A stretch of 49,716 bases of DNA. Source: an uncultured Eubacteriales bacterium (GTDB lineage Bacteria; Bacillota; Clostridia; Oscillospirales; CAG-382). Shown one piece after another: positions 25,807-34,697 of this stretch. The notes below the pieces were generated by a model. That model was not told where the DNA came from and did not search any database. It saw only the letters and a program-made list of their open reading frames with translations. The DNA lies in contig CAKSOW010000019.1 of assembly GCA_934479825.1 (NCBI GenBank), positions 1-49,716 on the forward strand. The letters are read 5' to 3'. Position numbers and translations under genes: made by a program. Each line of letters opens with the position of its first letter. The stretch's first letter is position 1.

Positions 25807-26979
25807 TTATTCTTGTATATTTGCAGTGTCCAGAGGCTCAACAGGAGTCAATGCCGCGTCCCGGCGCGCGAGGTCGCCTTTGACGAGTTTGTAAATTGCC
25901 GCGAAAATCGGCACACCGACCAGCATTCCGACAATGCCGCCGACAGCGCCGCCGACTGTAATGGCCACCAACACCCAAATGCCCGGTAAGCCGATTGAAG
26001 CTCCCACAACACGCGGATAGATCAAATTCCCTTCCAACTGTTGCAGTACCACGATAAAGACGATAAACAGAGCCGCTCCGACGAGAGAGTCAGCGGAAAA
26101 TACCATAAATGCGCCCACCGCCGCGCCGATGTAGGCGCCGGCAATCGGAATCAGCGCCGTGAATCCGACAAGCGTGCCGATCATGGTTGCATATGGAAAG
26201 CGGAAAAGGGTCATACCCAAAATACATAGTACCCCTAAAATCACAGCTTCGGTGCACTGACCAACAAGAAACCGGTGGAAACAATCGTCAAGAACCGAAA
26301 TAACGTGCTTTAAGGTGTTTCTTAATTTTTCCGGTTTTAAATAAGCGGAAACAACGCGGTTGAGTCCGGCTGTCAGTGTTTCTTTTCCGCTTAGCAGGTA
26401 AACCGCGAAAACGAAGCTGGCGAATACCGAAAAAACGGTAGAAAAAGCGGCGGAAACAAATGTAAACAACGATCCCATCACACCGCCGAGACCGTTTATG
26501 ACCAAATCGACGGCTTTTTCCACAAGGTTTTTCCAGTCGGCATTCTGTCCGAGCTGTTCGTTGATTTTATCCTGCAAAAGCCCGGAAAGCCCATATTCGC
26601 TTTCCAAGTTCTTATACCATTCATCAAGCACCGGCGGCACTTCGTCTACCAACACTTTAACGCAGGATACAAGTTCCGGCACGATCAAGGTTATGACCAA
26701 AAAGACCAGTGCGGCAAGAAGTACAAAAGCAAGCGTCATGCTGACCGGGCGTTTGATCTTGGTTATGATTGCTTTTTTGCTTTTTCCGAACAGTGCTTTT
26801 TCCAAGAAGCTCATCGGGATATTGACTGCGTATGCGATCACGAATCCCCCGATAAGCGGTGTGACAGCGTAGAAAAGCGTAACGAGTACGCTTTCGGCAA
26901 TGCTCCAATACCGTGTAATCAAAAACAGAAGAAATGCGGTTATGCCGAGCAATAGAAAGTTTTTTCGGTTATCTTTCAT
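25807..26979 (-). CDS. AI-2E family transporter (permease)
   Basis: The 390-residue membrane protein has the usual seven or eight hydrophobic segments and family features: the N-terminal pair of helices, a long soluble loop (about 110-190), LEGNLIYPRVVGASIGLPGIWVLVAITVGG and GMLVGVPIFAAIYKL near the end. The family name comes from TqsA, but many members carry other solutes or ions (for example Na+/H+ exchange), so the role is open. GAGGA lies 7 nt before the ATG at 26979. The frame is open upstream to 27150, but those codons run through a hairpin region. Confidence 0.85.
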   Translation of the reverse strand: MKDNRKNFLLLGITAFLLFLITRYWSIAESVLVTLFYAVTPLIGGFVIAYAVNIPMSFLEKALFGKSKKAIITKIKRPVSMTLAFVLLAALVFLVITLIVPELVSCVKVLVDEVPPVLDEWYKNLESEYGLSGLLQDKINEQLGQNADWKNLVEKAVDLVINGLGGVMGSLFTFVSAAFSTVFSVFASFVFAVYLLSGKETLTAGLNRVVSAYLKPEKLRNTLKHVISVLDDCFHRFLVGQCTEAVILGVLCILGMTLFRFPYATMIGTLVGFTALIPIAGAYIGAAVGAFMVFSADSLVGAALFIVFIVVLQQLEGNLIYPRVVGASIGLPGIWVLVAITVGGAVGGIVGMLVGVPIFAAIYKLVKGDLARRDAALTPVEPLDTANIQE

Positions 26980-27147
26980 GGAGTATCCTCGCTGTTCTAT
27001 CAGAAATGGGTTTTTGTTGCTTTTCGTTTCTGCGAAAAGAACCAAAAAGCACGTGCTCGGACGCGTCAAAAGTTGCCGGTGGCAAGTTTTGGCGTGTCGG
27101 AGACCGCCGAAACAGGGAGTATTGTGAGCGGACGCGAACAAGACGAC

Positions 27148-27640
27148 CATGTTTCAAGGAGACTATCGCTAAATATCCGGATTTTGACTTTGGTTGGTTA
27201 GTGCTGGGGCTTGACGCCGCAAAGGTGGATTAAATGGGAAACTGCATGTTATATTAGGTGCGGTGAAAATGGGAAATTGAGTGGGGTGAGTGAAAGCTTG
27301 GAGCAAAACTACGGCTTGCTTGTGTACAGAAAAACGGGATTTTGCATTTCGTCCGGAACTTTCCGTTATCCCCAAGAACGACTTTCTGTTCTCTCAAAAA
27401 CAAATTTCCGCCAAACTCTCCCATTTCCTGAAACACATAACCTGCTGTCCGCCCAAATCAGAGCATGTCTTTTTATAAATACCTACAAATCCTTGCGCAG
27501 TAAAGCACGCGTCTCGCACCGGTTCAAAATATTTCCGAGCTGTATGGCACAAGGTTGCAAATTTTCGTAGAAATTTATTGATAGGCACATAGCTTGCGGC
27601 TTAATCGAAAAATCCACCGCTCGGAATTTTGAACCGCATC
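27148..27640 (+). repeat. Large non-coding repeat, family A copy 3
   Basis: The left 100 bp (27148-27225) match the first 75 bases of the window almost exactly, and the rest matches with more changes. The inverted arms are at 27521-27540 and 27619-27635. Copy 3 differs most from the others in the core between the arms. It sits between AI-2E and DUF5131 genes that both read on the minus strand. The gap 26980-27775 holds this copy and hairpin units only. Confidence 0.8.
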
Positions 27641-27680
27641 CCGGAATCCAGAGGGCCGCGGCCCTCTGGTGTACTTTTGG

Positions 27681-27756
27681 GTTACTTTTTCGTACAAGCG
27701 AAAAAGTAACAGAAAAAACGTCCCTTTTGTAACTTTTCGCAGAGACGAAAAGTTAC
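27681..27756. repeat. Two palindromic hairpin units after repeat A copy 3
   Basis: GTTACTTTTTCG/CGAAAAAGTAAC at 27681-27710 and GTAACTTTTCG/CGAAAAGTTAC at 27729-27756. A diverged unit (GCTTTTCG.../GCGAAAAG) is at about 27019-27040, left of copy 3. Confidence 0.75.
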
Positions 27757-27775
27757 AAAAACCGTCCCTTGGGGA

Positions 27776-28555
27776 CTACCGGGGGTCTGCCCCGAAACGC
27801 TCACAGGTGTTGATGTTTGCTTTCCGCGCTTGCGCATGCTGCATGCGGCGCGGCACATGATACCGTACCCCGTCCTTAACAAAGTTCGCCCCTGTCTGCT
27901 TGAAATAAAACGGAATACCGGCATCCATGCATTGCTTTCGGAGGTGTAAAATCCATTCATAGCGGCAATCCCTTGCCTGTTCGCCGCTCTCTCCGCCGGC
28001 TATCACCTTTCCTATCCCATTAAGCTCTCCATGAAAATCAATGTCCGTAAGCAATGGCTCGCAAACAATGTATTTGCATTTGATGGGAAGCACCCGAAAA
28101 ACCGGCAGCCGCCTGTCGCATTCCTTTTGATTTTCCACGGTGCAGCAGATAGAAACATTTTCGTATCCGTTGCCCCAATCGTCCGGAATGCATTCAGAAA
28201 AACGGAGAATGCGCTTGGTGATAATGGTAAAGGAAAGGTCACGCCGCTTGCGGATAATGTCCCATACTTCCTGCCGCCAGACCTCAGCAAGCGGATGATC
28301 AATGAAAAAATCACTGGTCATACTGACATAAACATTCGACCCGGACGGGATTTTGTAGCGCCCATGCCGATCTGCGGCAAGCGGCAGGGCAAACGACTTG
28401 TTCTTGGTAAGAATCGAAGCGTCGCGCCCGACACGTTCATCACGCCGGTATACATAGCAGTTCTGACAGCCGTCCGAATATTTTTTACAGCCGTGCCACG
28501 GATTCCAGACGAATTCCGTGGCACGTTCTTTTTGTATTGGATTGTCGACGTTCAT
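27776..28555 (-). CDS. DUF5131 family protein (phage Gp37/Gp68-like)
   Basis: The 259-residue protein begins with VWNPWHGCKKYSDGCQNCYVYR; cysteines 23, 30 and 33 form a CX6CX2C pattern like that of DUF5131, a family related to radical SAM enzymes. It also has IITKR, VCEPLL and GGESGEQARDCRYEW, typical of the family. The reaction is unknown. The gene starts 9 bp after the stop of the large SLH gene and has no clear ribosome binding site, so it may be translated by coupling. Its last codons run close to the hairpin repeats at 27681-27756. Confidence 0.85.
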   Translation of the reverse strand: MNVDNPIQKERATEFVWNPWHGCKKYSDGCQNCYVYRRDERVGRDASILTKNKSFALPLAADRHGRYKIPSGSNVYVSMTSDFFIDHPLAEVWRQEVWDIIRKRRDLSFTIITKRILRFSECIPDDWGNGYENVSICCTVENQKECDRRLPVFRVLPIKCKYIVCEPLLTDIDFHGELNGIGKVIAGGESGEQARDCRYEWILHLRKQCMDAGIPFYFKQTGANFVKDGVRYHVPRRMQHAQARKANINTCERFGADPR

Positions 28556-28564
28556 CTTGATTTT

Positions 28565-31500
28565 TTACGCTTCGGCCGCGTTCATGATCTCATCGTATGC
28601 CCAGAAATCGGGGGCAAGATCACGGAAACGTTGGGCAAGGCCGGATGTTTTGACAAGCCCTGTCACACGGTTGATGATGGTGACGGCTTCGGCACGCGTA
28701 ACCGCTTTATCCGGACGGAAATCGCCTTCGGGATAGCCGAGTATGTAGCCTTTTGCCACAAATTTGCGGATGTTGCTTTCAGCCCAGTGTCCGGGAATAT
28801 CCGAAAGCGAAACAGCCGTTTCGCCCTCGACTGCGGTTTTGTCCAAACCTAAAAGAAGCGAAAGAATCTTGACAAGTTCGGCACGGGTGATTTCACGCGC
28901 ACCGCCGAAAGTGCCGTCCTCGTAACCGTTGATGATGCCGGCCGCAGAGAACAGCCCGACAACGTCCTTGTAGCTTCCCGAAACGTCCGAGAAACGATTG
29001 GTAGGCGTTACGCCGGTGATGTCGAACAGCTTTGCCAGCATCTCTACCACTTCATAGCGGCTGGCCGGGTCGTTGGGACGGATATAGGAGGAGTTTGCTG
29101 CAAGATACTTGATCTGCGAAGCATTTTGCTTTAAGGTGATGACGGCGTTTCCAACCGGTTCATCGGGTTCTTTGACCGGCTCTTCCGGAAAACGGAAGTT
29201 AAAGGCGACGATCTCGCTGTTGGTCATACCGTTTTTAATGGCGACTGCACGGATTTGCGTACCGTTCTGCGTGATTTCGATCGGTTCGGAATAGCGTAAC
29301 GACGTGCCGGTCGGCGGATTGCCGTCGAGCGTATAATAAATGACTGCTCCGACAGTAGCGCAGCTTAATGTGACCTTGGTGCCGGGGGTAATCAAACCGC
29401 TTGGCGTGTCGCAGGTGACGGGTTTTACCTGTTCCAGTTTGACAATGCCGCCGGTACCGCCGCCCGTAGTGCCGCCTCCGCCGGTGCCACCGCCTCCGGT
29501 ACCGCCGCCGCTCGGGGTGTTTTTGACGAATTTTGCGGTAACGGTAACATCCTCTGTAACCGTAAACGTGTACTTTAAGCCGGAATAGACAAGTTTGTTT
29601 CCGATATACCAACCGGAGAGCGAATAATTCTTATCGGGCGATGCGGTAAGCGTGACCTGTTCGCCAAGTTCAAAACTGCCGCCGCCGGAGACTTTACCGC
29701 TTCCGGAAGCGACCGCTTTTACGGTGTAAGCGCTGGATTCACCGACGGTAACAACGGCCTTTTGCTCAAAACTGTCGGCAAGAACTGAAGAACCGTTCGG
29801 CGTGTTTGCTTGCAGAACAAAGGTGATATTGTATTTGGCGTAAGGTGCGTCCTCGCTTACGGCAAACGTATAGGTGACAAATTCGGTGGCCGATGTGGTC
29901 TGCATGGGGTCGGCAAATTCCCATGAGGAGATGGCCTTGCCGGCCTCTTCGGTGTTCGTGCCGGTATAGCTGTCGGCAAATTTTTTGCTTTCGGTGTTTT
30001 TCAACGTGAAAATAGCCGGGTCAAAGGTTGCCGTTACAGACATGGACTTAAAGTGAAAGGCTTTGTTTATGGCATAGGTAAACTTGATTTCGGAGGCATG
30101 CTTGGCGCGTGCATTTTGCGTGCCGGAGAAAGTCGGGGTGGTAACGGTAACCGTAAGGGTCGTTTTGACGCCGTTCAGCGTGCGTGCGGTAATAACCGCC
30201 GTGCCCTCGGAAAGAGCGAGCAGATCGCCTGTTTGAGCGTCAACACGGACAATTTTGGTATCCGAGCATTCGTAAGTTACAGTATCGGTATGGTCAAGCG
30301 GTTTTACCATACAGACGGGAGTGGCGCGTTCGCCGGCGACCAAGGCGATTTTATTGGGTTCAAAAGAAAGAGAAGTAATCGGACGGTAAACGGTCAGATC
30401 GTAATAAGCAGAGATTGTGCCGTCCGTGTTGGAGGCAGTGATACGGGTCACACCGACCGCCAGAGCGCGGACTTCGCCGTTATTATCGACGGTTGCGATC
30501 TCAGCGTTTTCGCTGGTATAGAGAATTTTTTCGGAGGGGCGGCGCGGCGTTGCGGTGACGGCAAAGGTTTGGGTTTCGCCGAGAGGAATCGACTGGGTAG
30601 GAGAGTTAAAGACGAGTTTTTCGATAACGGCGTAAGAGCCTTTGAGCAAACTGCTTTTAAAGGATACGACGGCTTTGCTTAAATCTCTGTTGCGTTCATT
30701 CAGATCGGAGTCGCTCTGCGGAGTGGTTTTGTGCAACGCCAAAAGCACCTTTGCCAGTTCGACTTCGGCACGCAGCTCGTCCGCATTTTTTTGAGTTGTC
30801 CACATTTTGTTCTGCGGCACGTTGACCGAGCTGTCTGCGATGAGAATATCGTTTTCATCGAGCTGGGTCAAATAGCTGTTGGCGTTTAAATACGTTTCAA
30901 ACAGGCTTTGCGCCTTTCCCGTGAAAGAAGTGCCGCCGACAACGATAATGGTTGTCGTATAGGAGAACGGTTGACCGCGGTCGGACGAAGGGTCGGTTTT
31001 GGAGCTGGTCACGGTGAGCTTATATTCCAATTGTTCATCGATATCCGGAATTTCCGGCGGATAAAACTTCTGGGACGCGCCCGAGCCGACGATCTGCTGC
31101 GGTTTTCCGGAAACACCGTTTTTGACTCCTACATAGGTATATGTGTAGGAATCCTCCATGGGACTGCCGAATTGGTCAAGCGTTTGGACTTCGATCGGGA
31201 GATATTCGGGGTTGAAAGTGGTTGAGTCTAAGCCGGTATCGGCTTCTATGTAATTGGTGCTGAACGTGTTGCCGTCCACCATGACGGTCATACGGGTGGG
31301 AACGGAGGTGTCGTGTTTTACTTTGAACGAAGCGGTCCGCGTGATATTTCCGCAGGTAATGGCAAAGGTATATGTGCCCTCCTCTAAGGAAGAATCAAGC
31401 AACAGGGCATTGCCAGAGGGACTGATTTCGATCTTGTCTCCGTCATAGCCCACCATTTCGCGTTTCGCATACGAGGGCAGCCTGGATGCAAAACCGAACG

Positions 31501-31993
31501 AGTCTTTCGCTGTTACGGTATAGCGGACATACGTCACAACGCCGCTGCCTTTGATGACATATTCGTCTGCGTTCAACTGTATCTCAAAATCCGCCACATC
31601 CTTGGCGTCTCCGGCTTTGGCATAGAATAACAGTTTGGGTGCTTTCAAAGTGCCGGAGGAAAGAAAGACCGTGCCGTCCTGATACAGCATGGGCACAAAA
31701 GAAAGATCAATCTTTCCGTCCTTGTCGGCACGGACGTGATTGTAGTATAAGATACTGCCGTTGTCAGGCGAGAGGGTAGGCGTATCGCTTTCCTCATACG
31801 TTCCGGCAAGCATGAATATGAGATAGGACGCACCGGGAGAAGCTTCTTCGTAAGTGTAACGGTAAGCGCCCGTGTCGCTTGCCGGATAAATGTCCGCATA
31901 AGGGCTTGCGTCGTCTGCGGCGCATAGCAGGGCAAATGACGCAAACAGCACGGCACACAGGGCAGACAAGCGGAATTTCTTTCTACTTTTCAT
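28565..31993 (-). CDS. S-layer-homology surface protein with Ig-like, cohesin-like and C-terminal SLH domains
   Basis: The 1142-residue secreted protein has a signal peptide (cut near residue 25). In order I see an N-terminal beta-rich part of unknown type, two BIG2-type Ig-like domains (about 458-620), a cohesin-like domain (about 622-758), an InlB-B-like repeat (about 760-826: ASPDKNYSLSGWYIGNK...), a Gly/Thr linker (about 826-851), a chitobiase-C-like domain (865-940) and three SLH repeats (965-1142) ending at the C-terminus. It would sit on the cell wall and may hold dockerin-type partners; that is inferred. GGAGGT lies 10 nt before the ATG. Confidence 0.85.
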   Translation of the reverse strand: MKSRKKFRLSALCAVLFASFALLCAADDASPYADIYPASDTGAYRYTYEEASPGASYLIFMLAGTYEESDTPTLSPDNGSILYYNHVRADKDGKIDLSFVPMLYQDGTVFLSSGTLKAPKLLFYAKAGDAKDVADFEIQLNADEYVIKGSGVVTYVRYTVTAKDSFGFASRLPSYAKREMVGYDGDKIEISPSGNALLLDSSLEEGTYTFAITCGNITRTASFKVKHDTSVPTRMTVMVDGNTFSTNYIEADTGLDSTTFNPEYLPIEVQTLDQFGSPMEDSYTYTYVGVKNGVSGKPQQIVGSGASQKFYPPEIPDIDEQLEYKLTVTSSKTDPSSDRGQPFSYTTTIIVVGGTSFTGKAQSLFETYLNANSYLTQLDENDILIADSSVNVPQNKMWTTQKNADELRAEVELAKVLLALHKTTPQSDSDLNERNRDLSKAVVSFKSSLLKGSYAVIEKLVFNSPTQSIPLGETQTFAVTATPRRPSEKILYTSENAEIATVDNNGEVRALAVGVTRITASNTDGTISAYYDLTVYRPITSLSFEPNKIALVAGERATPVCMVKPLDHTDTVTYECSDTKIVRVDAQTGDLLALSEGTAVITARTLNGVKTTLTVTVTTPTFSGTQNARAKHASEIKFTYAINKAFHFKSMSVTATFDPAIFTLKNTESKKFADSYTGTNTEEAGKAISSWEFADPMQTTSATEFVTYTFAVSEDAPYAKYNITFVLQANTPNGSSVLADSFEQKAVVTVGESSAYTVKAVASGSGKVSGGGSFELGEQVTLTASPDKNYSLSGWYIGNKLVYSGLKYTFTVTEDVTVTAKFVKNTPSGGGTGGGGTGGGGTTGGGTGGIVKLEQVKPVTCDTPSGLITPGTKVTLSCATVGAVIYYTLDGNPPTGTSLRYSEPIEITQNGTQIRAVAIKNGMTNSEIVAFNFRFPEEPVKEPDEPVGNAVITLKQNASQIKYLAANSSYIRPNDPASRYEVVEMLAKLFDITGVTPTNRFSDVSGSYKDVVGLFSAAGIINGYEDGTFGGAREITRAELVKILSLLLGLDKTAVEGETAVSLSDIPGHWAESNIRKFVAKGYILGYPEGDFRPDKAVTRAEAVTIINRVTGLVKTSGLAQRFRDLAPDFWAYDEIMNAAEA

Positions 31994-32058
31994 CTGATAA
32001 CGACCTCCGGAAAAACAGATAATCTATATAAACAAACAAGCTATCCTATAATGGTTTT

Positions 32059-32087
32059 AGTATATCACAACCGGCCGTTTATGTCAA
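32059..32087 (-). promoter_or_regulatory. Promoter of the SLH-DUF5131 pair
   Basis: On the minus strand TTGACA (32082-32087), 17 nt and TATACT (32059-32064), about 66 bp before the ATG. Confidence 0.85.
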
Positions 32088-32147
32088 ATCTTTTTTGAGT
32101 CTTTTTGCCGGAATTTTCTGGACGTATGGCAGATTGTGTTTTACGGT

Positions 32148-32195
32148 ACAAATCTGTTTCGTGCCGTAAAACGAAGTTCTGCGACGCGCCCTTAT
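32148..32195 (-). repeat. Diverged inverted fragment of repeat family B
   Basis: The reverse complement of the first 50 bp of family B aligns here with scattered changes: ACAAATCTGTTTCGTGCCGT against ACGAATCTGTTTCCGTGTCGT. It lies between two divergent promoters. Confidence 0.6.
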
Positions 32196-32245
32196 GCGGC
32201 AGACGGTTGCATAACAAAAAAGTTGAAAATGTTTCACGAAAAGTC

Positions 32246-32274
32246 TGTACAAATCCGAGAGATTCCTGTATAAT
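32246..32274 (+). promoter_or_regulatory. Promoter of the CAP-protein gene
   Basis: TATAAT at 32269-32274 with TGTACA at 32246-32251 (17-nt spacer). Confidence 0.6.
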
Positions 32275-32341
32275 ATCGGTATACGGAAAACGGCGGCACG
32301 CCTTTGGCCGTATAAGTTGATTTTCAGGAAAGGATACGTAC

Positions 32342-33652
32342 ATGAAACTTCTTACGCTCATGCAAAAGCATAAGTTTGGAACGCGTTTTGGCACGGTTTC
32401 GGCTCTTTTCCTCTCGGTAACTGCTTCTTTGACTGTTTTTTCGGCGTCTGCCGGCGCCTTTTCCTTAACGCCTGCATCGGCTGTTTTGCAGAATACACAG
32501 CCCTTTACGGAGAGCGTCCCGGTAGAAAAAGTCAATGTCAAGATAAACGGCGCCAGCCCCTCGTTTACCTATGCTCCGTTCATTTCGGGCGATCATACGC
32601 TTATCCCCTTGCGCGCGGTCATGGAAAACCTCGGCTGTAAGGTCGAATGGATTGAAAGTTCGCAGAGTATTATCATCACGTCGGCGGATAAGAAGATCAC
32701 GCTTGTCATTGATTCGGACGAAATGACGGTGAACGGGGAGAAAAAGAAGATCCCGGCAAGTGCGATTTTGGTCGGAGAAGTGACCTATGTTCCGCTCCGT
32801 GCCGTTTCCGAATCGCTTGACGCGGCCGTCGGCTGGGATGAAGCGACCCAAACAGCCGGAATCTATTCGCATGCGAGAAACCATACTTTAACGCTTGGCA
32901 ATTGCACCGTCGCTATCGGACAGTCGCTTGCTTCATTTACGTTCACGCACGGTCTGCCGACGTATTCGGTTTTGGGCGAAAACGGACTGTTATGGCATGT
33001 CTATGCCAATCCGTCCGCTTTTTTGACAGTTGCGTCGGATGGCGGCATTATCTGCGCTTACTATACCAATACCCCCGGTTTTTCCACGGCAGAGGGCTTG
33101 CAATATGGAGCGGCCGCTCCCACAGACGGCAGGCAGTATGAGTACATGCACACAGGACACATCAATGTCCACAAATATTACGATACGATTGACAAACAAC
33201 TGTGTGCCGTATATGTGGCGGCAGACAGTTACTACAATCTGCATGATATCAATGCCGCATTGGCAGGCGAAGCGCGCATGGGATTGGATATTCTCAATGC
33301 TTTTCGTGCCGCTAACCACCTTTCGGCGCTGACCTGGGATGATGCGGCGGCTGTCTGCTCGGCCGACCATGCCGAATATATGGCGGATATCGGGGAGCTG
33401 ACGCACACGGGCGTGGCGGGGGAAAGCGCGATACAGCGGTATCAGTATTATAATCCCGGATTCAGGTGGCAGTCGTGGGGCGAGAATATCTGTGCAGGCG
33501 CAAAGAATATTTTCACCTGCATGAACGGTTGGCGCAATTCAAGACAACACCGCACGATCATGCTGTCGGATAAGAAATATGCCGGAATCGGCATGGTATA
33601 CCGGCCGCATGGCGTTTACAATTACAGTGCGGCTATGTTGGTTCTGAAATAA
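32342..33652 (+). CDS. Secreted CAP (SCP/PR1) domain protein with copper-amine-oxidase-N-like domain
   Basis: The 436-residue protein has a signal peptide (cut near residue 39), a copper-amine-oxidase-N-like domain (about 60-175: HTLIPLRAVMENLG, then VTYVPLRAVSESLDAAVGWDEATQTAGIYS), a CAP-associated domain (about 185-315, with NTPGFSTAEGLQYG) and a CAP domain (320-436) with HAEYMADIGELTHTG, WGENI and HRTIML. Such proteins are found in spores and cell walls of Clostridia; their activity is mostly unknown. GAAAGGA lies about 10 nt before the ATG. The O-acetyltransferase gene follows 36 bp downstream. Confidence 0.88.
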   Translation: MKLLTLMQKHKFGTRFGTVSALFLSVTASLTVFSASAGAFSLTPASAVLQNTQPFTESVPVEKVNVKINGASPSFTYAPFISGDHTLIPLRAVMENLGCKVEWIESSQSIIITSADKKITLVIDSDEMTVNGEKKKIPASAILVGEVTYVPLRAVSESLDAAVGWDEATQTAGIYSHARNHTLTLGNCTVAIGQSLASFTFTHGLPTYSVLGENGLLWHVYANPSAFLTVASDGGIICAYYTNTPGFSTAEGLQYGAAAPTDGRQYEYMHTGHINVHKYYDTIDKQLCAVYVAADSYYNLHDINAALAGEARMGLDILNAFRAANHLSALTWDDAAAVCSADHAEYMADIGELTHTGVAGESAIQRYQYYNPGFRWQSWGENICAGAKNIFTCMNGWRNSRQHRTIMLSDKKYAGIGMVYRPHGVYNYSAAMLVLK

Positions 33653-33688
33653 CTGAAAACGCAAATTTAAGCTTTGGAGGAAATAATC

Positions 33689-34300
33689 ATGACAGAGCAT
33701 GAAAAAATCTTTGCCGGAAAAATGTTCAATGCGCGCGGTGCGGAATTAAAGGCAGTCAAGCACAAGGCGCACAATCTGTGCGTGGAATACAATATGTTGA
33801 CGGAGGATAATCCGCGGCGTGCGGCAATTATCGATGAAATGCTCGGAGCACATGGCGAAAATGTTACGTTCCAAGGCCCTGTGCAGTTTAATTACGGTAT
33901 GCACACCAAGGTCGGATCGAATTTCTTTGCCAATTATAACTTTATCGTACAGGACGACGGCGGCGTTACCATCGGAGACAATTTCATGGCAGGTCCGAAT
34001 GTCACGCTTTCCACGCCGCTTCATCCGCTTTCGGGCAGACAGCGCCAAGGCATGGTGAATGAAAAGGGCGAGACCTTTATTCCGTGCTATGCAAAACCGA
34101 TCACGATCGGCGACAATGTTTGGTTAGGAACCGGCGTTGTGGTGTGTGCCGGCGTTACGATCGGCGACGGTGCGGTCATCGGCGCAGGCAGCGTCGTGAC
34201 GCACGATATCCCGGCAGGCGTTCTGGCATACGGCGTTCCGTGCCGCGTAGTCCGCGAAATTACCGAAGAAGATGAGAGAAAGATGGAAGCGCTGATTTAA
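33689..34300 (+). CDS. Sugar O-acetyltransferase (maltose/galactoside acetyltransferase family)
   Basis: This left-handed beta-helix enzyme transfers acetyl from acetyl-CoA to sugars. The 203-residue protein has the N-terminal Mac domain (KMFNARGAELKAVKHKAHNLC) and hexapeptide repeats (VTIGDNFMAGPNVTL, ITIGDNVWLGTGVVVCAGVTIGDGAVIGAGSVVTHDIPA), with the active-site histidine in PLHPL and the CoA-binding part GVPCRVVREI. Start 33689 has GGAGG 8 nt upstream; the TTG at 33674 overlaps it. It is probably in an operon with the CAP gene. The true acceptor is unknown, as in most Maa/LacA proteins. Confidence 0.9.
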   Translation: MTEHEKIFAGKMFNARGAELKAVKHKAHNLCVEYNMLTEDNPRRAAIIDEMLGAHGENVTFQGPVQFNYGMHTKVGSNFFANYNFIVQDDGGVTIGDNFMAGPNVTLSTPLHPLSGRQRQGMVNEKGETFIPCYAKPITIGDNVWLGTGVVVCAGVTIGDGAVIGAGSVVTHDIPAGVLAYGVPCRVVREITEEDERKMEALI

Positions 34301-34420
34301 GAGTGCAGAAGGTGCACTTCACAGAACAAAAAACAAGAAACCCGTTTTTTTCAGAAGAAAAGCCGGGTGAAATCAGAAGTCTGACGCGCGGCATTTCGGA
34401 ATATTCCGGAATGCCGTGCT

Positions 34421-34594
34421 TTGAGCGTGTCGCAAAACTGCGTTTTACGACACGGAAACAGATTCGTACGCTCGCGCCACATGCCAAAAAGCTCCGCTTT
34501 TCGACACGCGCGAATCTATCGGTGAAAAATCCGTGGCACATGTCCCCGGATTTTTCGAATTTTTATTAAAATCGGGCTTCGCCCGAAAAGTCTT
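34421..34594 (+). repeat. Repeat family B copy 2 (174 bp)
   Basis: Near-identical to 13332-13505, with 4 differences and no gap, in the same orientation and again between convergent genes. An AT-rich inverted repeat (GGCATTTCGGAAT/ATTCCGGAATGCC, 34390-34415) sits just to its left, where copy 1 has a different GC-rich hairpin. The gap 34301-34697 holds only these elements and the hairpin at 34646. Confidence 0.85.
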
Positions 34595-34645
34595 ATAGAC
34601 TTTTGATGTTTCGGAATCGGTAAGAAATACTCCCTATGCATAACG

Positions 34646-34676
34646 CGCGCCCGGCGGTTTCAAACCACCGGGCGCG
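34646..34676 (-). terminator. GC-rich hairpin after the GH39 gene
   Basis: CGCGCCCGG...CCGGGCGCG with an inner GGTTT/AAACC pairing. It lies about 20 bp beyond the GH39 stop. There is no T-run on the minus strand, so rho-independent termination is uncertain. Confidence 0.5.
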
Positions 34677-34697
34677 GAGAATTGGCCGTTAAATGAT

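Noticed and set aside
26980..27150. Upstream extension of the AI-2E transporter frame by 57 codons
   Set aside because: It has no family similarity, lies in a hairpin region, and a good ribosome binding site marks the ATG at 26979.
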